Source: Miscanthus floridulus (Eukaryota; Streptophyta; Magnoliopsida; Poales; Poaceae). From it: a stretch of 64,000 nt of DNA. The translations under genes were made by a program, and so were the position numbers. The stretch covers positions 22,873,666 to 22,937,665 of the forward strand of contig NC_089589.1 in NCBI RefSeq assembly GCF_019320115.1, given 5' to 3'. Positions 1 through 9,062 of this stretch are shown piece by piece. Every line of letters begins with the position of its first letter. Position 1 is the first letter of the stretch. The notes below the pieces were generated by a model, which was not told the DNA's origin, did no database searches, and saw nothing but the letters and a program-made list of their open reading frames with translations.

Positions 1-381
1 GATGGTGGAGGTGCCCTACCACCATGTCAACAAATTAGAGCAAGAAGATGCATGGTCTTTGCTCAAGAAGCAGGTTCGTATAAGTTAATTTATAGCTTTA
101 TTTTTTTACACATTCATGCATGCGCATTTGCTACACTATCTATTCAGATGTCGGTAATCTTGCGCATTTTCTTCACATTTGCTTTACTATCTATTTATAA
201 AATTGTGTCTTGAGAGGAATCATTTCATTCATCAACCTAAACCTATAAAATGATGTGGCAGTCTTAGAAACCACAGAAAGAAAATTTACACTGAAGATGC
301 CCTTATGCGCATGGTTGTACAAAATAGTTATTTGTTTTAGCATTAATATTAGAAATCTTGGGTCTGTATACCACTTTCAAA

Positions 382-490
382 CACTACTACACAAACATTA
401 TCACCGCTTGCTTGAAAACCACCATCACCACCGGTTTTGCGATTCGGTGGTGATGCTCACCTTCATCACCGCCACATTGAAACCGATATT
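382..490 (+). mobile_element. Small CACTA-derived element in the intron of pseudogene 1
   Basis: A CACTACTACA-type terminus starts at 382 and is followed by short inverted GGTGATG/CATCACC-rich sequence. A related copy with matching flanks lies in the corresponding intron of gene 3 (about 49480-49570, opposite orientation). The insertion therefore predates the duplication of the two genes. The right boundary is not clear. Confidence 0.45.
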
Positions 491-1747
491 GAAAGTTGAA
501 TAAAAATAATTAAAAAATACACGTGTCATGTGTGCCTGTAGTCGTCCATGATGGTCTACGCTAGCTGCCCCTAGCGACCAGGATAGTGACATCGAGGTCC
601 ATCTCTATTATTAGGTGATAGGAGTGTAACTTTTTAAATATCTCATCGAGTTAGACATTAAAATAACATATAACATATGTAACTTTTATCCTTTTCTCTA
701 ACAACCTTTTCAAACTATTATAATTTTACTAGATCCTGTAAACATGTTAAAATAAAATCAATGATTTAAAGTTCTATTATGAACATGGCGTAAAAAGTTA
801 GGAAAAGTACTCACGGGGCCTCTGGCATATATCCTGATTGACAGGTTTTACCATAGACACTTGAGTAATTGTCCATGTAACTTGCCTCACTTGTCTCATC
901 TCTAGAATGGTTAAAAAGCTAAGGATACAAGGGATATCACATTAGGGTTACCTGCATCCAAGAGAGTATGAATAAAGGAGAAAAACGTAGCTTCTTCAGG
1001 TCAAGATGTGCAGACTTTAATAACCTTTCCAGTTGGATCCTAATAATTGACTTCCGTCCATTTGTTTTTCTACCACGGGTGTTTGATCCTTTTATGAATA
1101 ATCTCATGATAAGTTGCAACGAAATTGAACATATATTGTCAAATTGGAATAAAAAAATAAACCAAATGTCGCAAAGGGACGCATTTATTTTCTAGGATCA
1201 TATACCAAATCTTTGGGTTTCAAACGAGGACTAGCTTCATGTAGGCTTGTATTGGGACCGATTAGTTAATTACTGAACCATCAGCAGGGACAGATGTTCG
1301 TTAAAATAAATCCTCTGGTTTCTCTGGTTTCTTCTTTCACCTTCAACCTAGCCGATAGCAGGACCAATTTCTGACAACATCGTGGCTGTATAGTTTGCAT
1401 CCTCCATGATCCATGCTATACATTTCAGTTATTAACATAAAGTTGGGTTAATATATCGACCAATCAAACATACATACATTAGGATATTTTTAGTTAATAG
1501 ATCATCAAGTGCTAAACTGTTACTTAACAAACCACATATAAATGACACTGATAATTTATTTTAAATTACATTACTATGGCATGACAAAAAAGTTTATAAG
1601 TTTTTATTTCAAATAATTTTATAAAATTTGACTCAAATACTATGTCATATCGACACTGGTAATTTAATTTTGATTATTCTATATTTTTATAAAAATAATA
1701 CTTCTACTACATATACAATTTTCGAATGTAGCTAGTTCAAAATCTTA
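491..1747. other. Intron sequence without recognised feature
   Basis: AT-rich intron DNA of pseudogene 1. I see no coding homology, RNA gene or clear transposon end. Short open frames on both strands around 937-1195 overlap each other and look like chance. Confidence 0.5.
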
Positions 1748-2025
1748 GGCCCTGTTTGGATGCAGATGTATTTTTGGAGTTTTAGAAAAATACCATGCTT
1801 TTATGAAATACTTTGATTTTATTAGAGTTGTATGAAGTGTTTTGATGCAACAAATTATATGGTTTTGAAAACCAGAGTTTTGCTAAATTTGTAGTCTCTT
1901 TAGAGTTTTATAAACTCATATCTAGACCTCTTTGTTGCTAAATCATGGTTTACCACATCTATAGGTTCTAAAATCGTGGTTTCTTAATACTACGTCTCTT
2001 AATACTACAACATCCAAACATGGCC
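1748..2025. mobile_element. Tourist-like MITE (PIF/Harbinger type), 278 bp
   Basis: Terminal inverted repeats GGCCCTGTTTGGATG (1748-1762) and CATCCAAACATGGCC (2011-2025) differ at one position. The flanks carry the 3-bp duplication TTA (1745-1747 and 2026-2028), as expected for PIF/Harbinger insertions. There is no coding capacity. It lies in the large intron of pseudogene 1. Confidence 0.9.
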
Positions 2026-2099
2026 TTAAGTGCCATAGTGCAGGCTGACATGATAGTTCATACCATTATTAATAGGCAAGTGGGTAGCATAGGACCTAG

Positions 2100-2850
2100 C
2101 ACTACCGCAACACATAGGCCATCATTGTCGGACCATCATTGCTGGTTGCTTTGGAACCGGTAGTGAAAGTACAACTGACAGTGATAGATGAACTTTCACG
2201 AACGAATTGAACATTCACGAACGAATCATGGCTACAAGTGATAGGGACAGGCAGTGTACTATCACTGCTGGTTATAGCCATGAACATGAAGAGAAGGACG
2301 ACCCGTCGTGGCCGGTTTGTGGCTACAACCAACAGTGATAGGCTATTTTACGAAAAAGTAATAACTTTTTCATATGATGTTTGATAAGATAAGCTTTATA
2401 CGTTCAAAAAGATTTAAAACTTTGTAGTTAACAACTTTTTAATTTAAGATGGTTTACATATCAAAATATTCTATGTAAGTTCACCAATGGGATTTGAGAT
2501 GGTTAATGATGTTGAATGGAGACAAAGTCAATAGTAGAGTTAGTAGTCGATGAGATCAATCTACGACTTTGCAGTTAACAACCTTTTCATTTGAGATCAT
2601 TTAGAGTATCAAATATTCAATATAAGATTCAAAATTATGTAGTTAAAAGAATAGCATCACCTGTATAGTCACAAGTGTTGTATAGCTCTGCTGGTATAGA
2701 TGCTCAGGAGAATGTTGAGATCTTGAGTTTAAATACTGTCATTGTCGGTTACTGGCAGTGAAGATGCAGTAATCTGGCGTACATTTTGTGCTTTTTTTTA
2801 TCACTTATCACTGTCAGTACTTGGCAGTGAGAAGTAGTCTGGTGTACTGT
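2100..2850 (+). mobile_element. Non-autonomous CACTA-like element
   Basis: The left end begins CACTACCGC at 2100. Short inverted motifs (ATCACTGCTGG, CAGTGATAG, TTGGCAGTGAGAAG) recur at both ends, which is typical of small grass CACTA derivatives. The AT-rich middle (2340-2700) has the repeated theme of CTTTGTAGTTAACAACTTTT-type sequence, seen again around 55430-55500. The right end near 2850 is degenerate, so I could not confirm a target duplication. Confidence 0.5.
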
Positions 2851-5219
2851 ACAACCTTTTTTAATAAAATAAGAAAAAATTAAATAAAAGATACGATAAA
2901 TACTGGAGTGACTATAAACATTAGGTAGACGAGAGTTAGTAATGATAGTGACTGATGAGAACACTATTCTTGTACACAGTCACAGACGTCATCTAATTGC
3001 ACCGTGATGATATACGTATACGATGATTTTTCCATCTATTTTAGTGGACTGGTACATCGGTCATACGCTTAGAACATCGCATGTGAATTTTGCCTCTGCA
3101 CACAGTATCGTTTTTTAGCACTTGATTTTGCTTCCGATTATGACCAAGTGTATTTATATCTACATATTTCATTCAATTAACAAGCTTAAGTTGCTTTGCG
3201 GGTGGTCGGAAATGAAAATAATGATGAACAAAAGGTTGATAAACTGAAGGACATTGGAATGTCGATTATAGCAGAATGTGATAGTTTGCCTCTCGCAGTC
3301 AAAGTAATAGGAGGCCTCCTCCGCCAGAAAAACATAAGGCGAAGCGACTGGACAAAGATCCTTAATGATTCTACATGGTCAGTATCTCAAATGCCTGAAG
3401 AGCTAAACTATGCAGTATACCTGAGCTATCAAGATCTGAACCCTGAGTTGAAGTCTTGCTTTCTGCACTACGCCCTCCTCCCAAAGAACACGGTGTTCTG
3501 GTATGACCGTATTGTTGCCATGTGGATTAGTGAAGGATTTGTTCATGGAAACTCACAGGATTTGGAAGTGTTAGGAAAAGAGTACTATGACCAGTTAATA
3601 GCTAGGAACCTTCTAGAGCCGGATCAACGGTACATAGACCAGCAAGTTTGCAATATGCATGATGTTGTTCGCTCATTCGCTCAGTATTTGACTAGAGATG
3701 AAGCACTGATAGCAAACAAAAGTGAGGCTGGCCATACCAATAACATTAACCCACAAAATGTTATTCGGTTATCACTAAAATCCAAAGAATCAGAGTCAAA
3801 TGAGCTAGAGTGGAGTTCTCTACAAGCACATATATCACTGCGAACACTTATTTTAGTTGGGGAAACAAAGCTCAACCCAGGTGATTCACTATCATCTTTT
3901 CCTTGTTTGCGGACCCTACATATAGAAGATGGAAATTTTGATGCATTGTCTGAATCTGTGGTCCAACTCAAACACTTGAGGTATTTGTGCCTAGGTGGCA
4001 CTAACACATCTATGCTGCCAAAAAAAATAGCCAAGATGAAATTATTGCAGTGCATTGACCTTAATGATTGTACAAGTTTGGTGAAGCTTCCTCGTGGCAT
4101 TGGAGAGTTACGGCAGCTGAGGTATCTAAGCCTTCTTAGGTCAGGTATAAATAATATACCCAGGAGTTTCAGTGGCCTAACTAATTTAAGGGTGTTGAAG
4201 GGGTTTCCTGCCCACCTGGAGGGTGATTGGTGTAGTTTGGAAGAATTAGGACCTCTTAACTGGAGAATGTATCTTCTTCCTCATTTGCTATAAAAGCCAG
4301 GCTTGGTGAAAAGGTGTGCCTCATCTATCTGTACTTACAGTGCACTAGTAGTAGTGGAGGTGCTCACCGGTTGGTGAAACAGGAAGAGCAGCAACACATC
4401 GAGAAGGTGTTTGATGAGCTCTGCCCTCCACCTTTCTTAGAAACACTAGCAATCGAAGGGTACTTTGGTCAACGACTTCCATGGTGGATGACGTCGACAG
4501 CAATTGTGTGCCTTGGAAGCTTGAGGATTCTATTCATGGAAGACTTGCCTTATTGCATAGAGCTACCTGATGGCTTGTGGCAGCTCCCCAGCTTGGAGTT
4601 CCTACAGATTAATAAAGCCCCAGGCATCAAGCGTGTTGGGCCAGAGTTCTTACTACCACACCATCATGAGCACCCAAGCGCTTTGGAAAACATTGGTTCT
4701 GATTTGAAAATTGAGGTGGCTGGATGTCCTAGCCTGGAGAGGATCAGTAATCTGCCAAAATTGCAGTATCTCGTGATCGTAGCATGCCCAGAGATGAAGG
4801 TGATAGATGGTTTGCCTGCACTTCAGAGACTCGAGCTGGAGGACTACCACATGAAAACACTCCCTGGATATTTGCAGGACGTAAAGCCAAGGCATTTGGG
4901 TCTAGACTGTGATGTCCTGTTGCTCACTTCCATAGCTAAAGGAAAATCTAGCCCTGAGTGGGACAAGTTTAGCCATATCAAGCAGGTCAAGGCATATGCA
5001 GATGATAACGACAACAACATTGGAAGGAAGTGGTACGTGAAGTACACGATAGATCCTTTCAGCTTCAAGACAAACATCAGCCCCTCTGCCGACGCTTCAG
5101 GTAAATACTGCTTTATATGTTGCATATACTGAGCACCTTTCTTGCTATTGGAATATCTGGTTACTTGACTAGACGGTCCGTTTCAGGGGATGAAACAGAG
5201 GATGTATTATTGGACAAAG

Positions 5220-5359
5220 GCACCGTTCGCTGGTCTGAAAGTTTCAGACCAGCCGGCTGCTTCCTCTCACATTTCACTATTCATCAAACCAGCCAAATAA
5301 CGTTTCTCTCTCACAGAACCAGCCAATTTTAGCCAAGTTTCAGCCAGCCGAACGGGTGG
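5220..5359. mobile_element. hAT-like MITE inserted at the 3' end of pseudogene 1
   Basis: Imperfect terminal repeats CACCGTTCGCTGGTCTGAAA (from 5221) and, reading inward from the other end, CACCCGTTCGGCTGGCTGAAA-like sequence (ending 5358). Gene 3 has the empty site: its TTGGACAAAG runs into AGCAAGTTTG across three bases. The insertion changes the C-terminal codons of pseudogene 1. A clean 8-bp target duplication is not visible. Confidence 0.75.
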
Positions 5360-5380
5360 GCTAGCAAGTTTGAAGGGAAT

Positions 5381-5974
5381 TCATCGTGGAACAACAGAGG
5401 GAGTAACAATAAAGTATGCATGCTACTCCAAGACTATTATTATTACTACATACGTCTCTAGCACTATCGATTATAGAATGCATAAAAGACCTCGCCTGCA
5501 GGTGGAGTGCCGCATGGACAAAAAGCAGCCTTGGAGGCTGGAGCTATCATCGCTTCGCCCGAAGAAGAAGCAATGGAGACGATTACTACGCTGCGGGTCG
5601 TCGTGAGGCAGTCAGATGTTGGACACTGCAAATAAATTCATGGTGACTAGAATGCGATGTGATGTGAATTAGTTTTTTTATTCGAATCTGTGTTACTGTG
5701 GATGCAGGTTACCACCTGAGAATACAGAGCCTTGTACATATAATTAAGTAGTGAGTCGTCATGTTACAAAACAAATGTTATGATACATCTTATTCCGGCT
5801 TGCGGATTCATTGTGAGCCTGAAAATGTACGTAGGTTGCCAACTAAATGTTCATATATATGCTGCCAGTGCCATGAGAATGCAGCTTCCTAACGAGGCTC
5901 CTTTTATTTTTCAGATATTTAAATTAGTAGCAATATAAAGGACCGAAAACGGTGACCAGAGGGGGGTGAATAGG
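5381..5974. other. 3' flank shared with gene 3
   Basis: About 550 bp that closely match, in inverted orientation, the 3' flank of gene 3 (45870-46400). This marks the end of the duplicated block. From about 5935 the sequence changes to unrelated flank of the CACTA element. Short open frames here are conserved because the DNA is duplicated and are not evidence of a gene. Confidence 0.65.
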
Positions 5975-5995
5975 CACTACTGGAAACCGGCAATT

Positions 5996-6455
5996 TGCCG
6001 AGTGCCTGCGGCACTCGGCAAAGCCCGAAATACACTCGGTAAAGGCTTTGCCGAGTGCCGCACTCGGCAAAGAGCAGTCGGCAAAGAACCCGTCGGCAAA
6101 GGTTTCTTTGCCGAGTGTCACATATCGGGCACTCGGTAAAGCCTTTGCCGAGTGTCACGTCAGCACTAGGCAAAAAAAAATCCGACGTCAACTCTGACGG
6201 CCTCTTTGCCGAGTGCCACCTCAGCGGCACTCGGCAAAGATTTTTTTTTTTTGAAAATTCTTTGCCGAGTGCCATACTCTTGCACTCGGCAAATTTTTTT
6301 TTCTTTTTAAAAAAAAATCTTTGCCGAGTGCCATGGCTCTGGCACTCGGCAAAGCCGGGAAATTGGGTCTCTTCTTCCCAGCTTTGCCGAGTGCCATGGT
6401 CACGGCACTCGGCAAAGCCCTCTTTGCCGAGTGTGGCACTCGGCAAAGAGGGGAA
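5996..6455. repeat. Left subterminal repeat array of CACTA element
   Basis: About a dozen copies of TTTGCCGAGTG and its complement CACTCGGCAAA, mostly as head-to-head pairs around 4-10 bp spacers, separated by short T- or A-rich stretches. In En/Spm-type elements subterminal repeats bind the TNPA-type protein; that role is inferred here. Open frames rich in this repeat are artefacts of it. Confidence 0.9.
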
Positions 6456-6499
6456 AAATGCTATTTTTTGGTTTTTTGCTTTCCATCAGCACAAACAAA

Positions 6500-6695
6500 G
6501 AAATCACATATATATCAACACACAGCACAGGATATATCACATACACATCCATATTCCATCACATACACATCCATAACCCATCACATACACATCCACCATC
6601 CATAATACATCACATACAAATCCATTGTCCATAATCCATCACATACATTCGCATCATCCATGACAATATCCATCACAATATATATATGTCTCTAG
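6500..6695. repeat. Imperfect tandem repeat CATCACATACACATCCATA
   Basis: A roughly 19-25 bp unit built from CATCAC ATACA and ATCCATA words is repeated six or more times between the left subterminal array and the 3' end of the PF03004-type gene. It probably lies in the 3' untranslated part of that gene. Confidence 0.65.
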
Positions 6696-6764
6696 TAGTA
6701 GTCCAACATAAGGCTAAGTCTAACATAAGTCCATACAACATAAAAAGAAACAAATAAACAGTAC

Positions 6765-8927
6765 CTACTGCCAGCCTCCCCACCCGGAGTGTGAACTACC
6801 ACCTTGAGGAGGGCCAGTTGGCCACCCGGCCTATGGAGAAGGGCCACCTTGAGGAGTCCGGTTCGAACCCGCCGACTGTGGCTGCACAAAGGAGAAGCGG
6901 ATTCATGAGTATCTATAGGAGGGCCGCACAAGCTAAAGGAATAAACAACCATATATACTCACCGGAGTCCCTACATGAGGAGGAGGAGCCACAACTGGAG
7001 CGAGCAGCGACTGGGGCACGACCACACCTGGCAAGGCCTGAAGGCTCGCCATGAAGCTGAACATGTCCTGCAGCCTTTGCGCCTCGGCCGCCCTCTGGGC
7101 TTGTACAGCCTCCATCTCCAGCCGATGGGCCTCCGCCTGGGCCGCCTGCTGGGCCTCCAACCTCCGCAAGTCAGCCTACAACATTCCACCCGCAATGTTT
7201 AAACAATGCAAAGGCAAGGTAGATGTGTAAAAGCAATGAACGACGAATAAAACAGTACTAACCTGGAGTTCCGCCATCTGCTGCTGTGAGCTCTGCTGCC
7301 GAGAGCGTATGGGGAGGGAGGAGCTCGTGCTCCTTGCTCGAATCTCGGCAAGGATGGGAACAGAGGCGGAGTCGACTGCGCTGTCCGCCATCCAGTACCG
7401 GCCGTGCTGCTTCCCTCCTCCCAGCCTCATCAGGAGGTCTGTGTCCAGGGGCTGGGTGGCCGAATCGAAGTCCTCCCCATGGCGCTCGCGGGCCGCCGAG
7501 GTGTACTCGCTAAGCTTGCTGTGGACACTCGCGTTGGTGTACGCCTCGGGCCCGTCCGCTGGGTTGTAGGTGACTTCCGGGGCCATCGCCTTGCCCTTGT
7601 GTGCCAGGGCGTACGCCATGAACTCGTTGCATTCCTGGCCTTGGTGCGCCTGGGACTGCGAGGAAAACACAAAGATGATTACAAGTAATGAGAATTGAGC
7701 GTTAGAATAAATAAATAAAGATGAAAACACAAAGAAGGTTACCCATGTCTAGGCGTACGCGCTGAGGCTCCGGTTGCCTTGGTGGTATGGCGCCCCACCC
7801 ATCTGTAGGCGGTAGTCTCGATGGATGTTGTGCTTCTCCGCGCACTCCTCCGAGAGCCACCTGTCCACAATGGCCTCCTAGCAGAGGCGGTGCCTGGCGC
7901 ACCAATCAGGACATTGCTGCATGCCATCAAGTTATTGATATGTCAGAAGATGAAATGAAGCCTACCTATTCTTCATGGAAGGAGTCAGTATTAATGTTTC
8001 GTACTTACCGAGAGGTACTGCTCCTTGGTGAGCATCCTGGTCCTGGCATCGGCCTTCCTCACCACCTGACCAAGGACGTCGGCGCTGCAGTTGATGATGC
8101 ACTAGAGCCGCATCTCGTGGTACAGGTCCGAGAGTCGGGACCTACAGACCTTGTCCTGCACTCGCGCCGCCCGGTCCTCAAACCCTTCGTCGCACCTGAA
8201 GAAGTCCTGCATACAGACATCATGTATCATTTCATTATTTCAAGAACGACCAATGAATGCGTAGTATTGACCAATTTAGTGCGATGAAGACTCACCCAGA
8301 ACTTGGCCTTGATCCGCGCCGCAACGGTGCCAAACTCGCTGTCCTTGATGGCGTAGAAGTGGTCCCATGTCCAGGGCAGCGAAGTCACCGAGGCGTAGGT
8401 GACCATGCTAGGGTAGTGCTGCCGAATCAGAAGGCCTAGGGTGCCATTGATGTGCCGGCCCGTTCCGGACACAACTTCCCAGTTGCTGCAAGAGTCATTA
8501 AGAAGAATTGTTAGTCTCTAGTTCAATTTTCAACATGTCATATGAAATAGTAGTGAAATAATACTTACTTGTCGCCACTGGGTCGAATCACCGGGCGCCG
8601 GTGAAGTGGGATCGGCCGCGCCGGGAGCTGCGAGGGCCCACGCAAGTAGACTCCCGATGAGGTAGAGCCAGAGGCAGTGCAAGTGGAACCCCCTGATGTC
8701 GCTATCGCCGCCTCCCCGTGGTCTGACGAGTCAGAGGAAGTGCCACCCCCTCCTATGTGCAGGCCCACCGCCTGGTCGTCCTCGTCCACCGACGGGGTGG
8801 CAGCCGACTACACCCTCGTCCTCCTCGTCGGCGGCTCCGGCAAGGGGTCCTCCTCAGCGTGGGGTGGTGAGCGCTCCCTCATGTAGAGGGAGTTGACCCC
8901 CCGATGGGCCTGCCTTCCGCCCGGCAT
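6765..8927 (-). pseudogene. CACTA PF03004-type (TNPA-like) protein gene, 7 exons, six premature TAG stops
   Basis: A gene of the plant transposase Ptta/En/Spm family. Exons inferred from frame and GT-AG sites are 8569-8927, 8296-8485, 8009-8206, 7743-7916, 7263-7655, 6963-7175 and 6765-6881. Their total is 1644 nt, or 548 codons including the TAG at 6765-6767. All phases agree. Recognisable family segments are RPIPLHRRPVIRP near the end of exon 1, EAIVDRWLSEE in exon 4, QECNEFMAYALAHKGKA in exon 5, HGRYWMADSAVDSAS in exon 5, and an E/Q/A-rich coiled-coil in exon 6. In-frame TAG codons at 8808-8810, 8102-8104, 7878-7880, 7749-7751 and 6831-6833 interrupt it, all where CAG (Gln) is plausible. 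Together with the TNP2 gene it would make the two-protein CACTA transposition machinery, but this copy cannot make a full protein. Confidence 0.85.
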
Positions 8928-9062
8928 TTTGTCGAGTGCCTACAATTTCAAAGAGTAAACCAGTTAGCACAGTTAAATTACAAGTACTTATAAAGAGATG
9001 CAAAATGAACGAAACATAATTGCAATAATAATAATAATAATAATAATATAGTATTACATGAA
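8928..9062 (-). other. Spacer between the two CACTA genes with (ATA)n
   Basis: Short AT-rich spacer between the start of the PF03004-type gene and the end of the TNP2 gene, with an (ATA/AAT) trinucleotide run around 9026-9050. No other feature seen. Confidence 0.5.

Larger units (their letters stand above)
1..5380 (+). pseudogene. CNL resistance-type pseudogene 1 (window-truncated)
   Basis: This is the 3' part of a CC-NB-ARC-LRR gene, a family of cytoplasmic immune receptors. Exon 1 enters at the window edge and ends at 73 (end of RNBS-C-like region, ...LLKKQ) with a GT donor at 74. The intron runs to 3201 and exon 2 from 3202 to 5100, followed by a short last exon from 5187. Visible parts are a GLPL-like motif changed to SLPL (about 3289), a winged-helix region (CFLHYALLPK), an intact MHD (VCNMHDVV) and LRRs. 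Compared with gene 3 (46400-51349) three lesions are visible: the intron acceptor reads GG instead of AG at 3200-3201, about 28 bases are missing at 4260/4261 giving a stop at 4291, and a miniature element interrupts the last codons near 5220. LRR coding resumes in another frame at 4314-5100. I see a pseudogene; the possibility of residual transcription is open. Confidence 0.88.

Noticed and set aside
3681..4100. 139-codon frame antisense to the LRR of pseudogene 1
   Set aside because: Shadow of the LRR reading frame; its counterparts opposite gene 3 (47379-47933) and fragment 2 exist only because of the sense homology.
5370..5646. Frames of 76-78 codons after pseudogene 1, conserved at 46127-46403
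   Set aside because: Conserved because the whole flank was duplicated; they lie beyond the stop of gene 3 and have no known similarity. A further 3' exon (RMDKKQPWRLELSSLRPKKK) was considered, but the spliced frame of gene 3 stops first.
5996..6455. Regularly spaced short palindromic repeats resembling a CRISPR array
   Set aside because: The genome is a plant one, spacers are 4-30 bp and irregular, and the repeats lie at the ends of a CACTA element as expected for transposase binding.
5919..6634. Overlapping open frames of 60-175 codons on both strands
   Set aside because: They consist of translated TTTGCCGAGTG subterminal repeats and the CATCACATACA tandem repeat, so openness comes from repeat composition.
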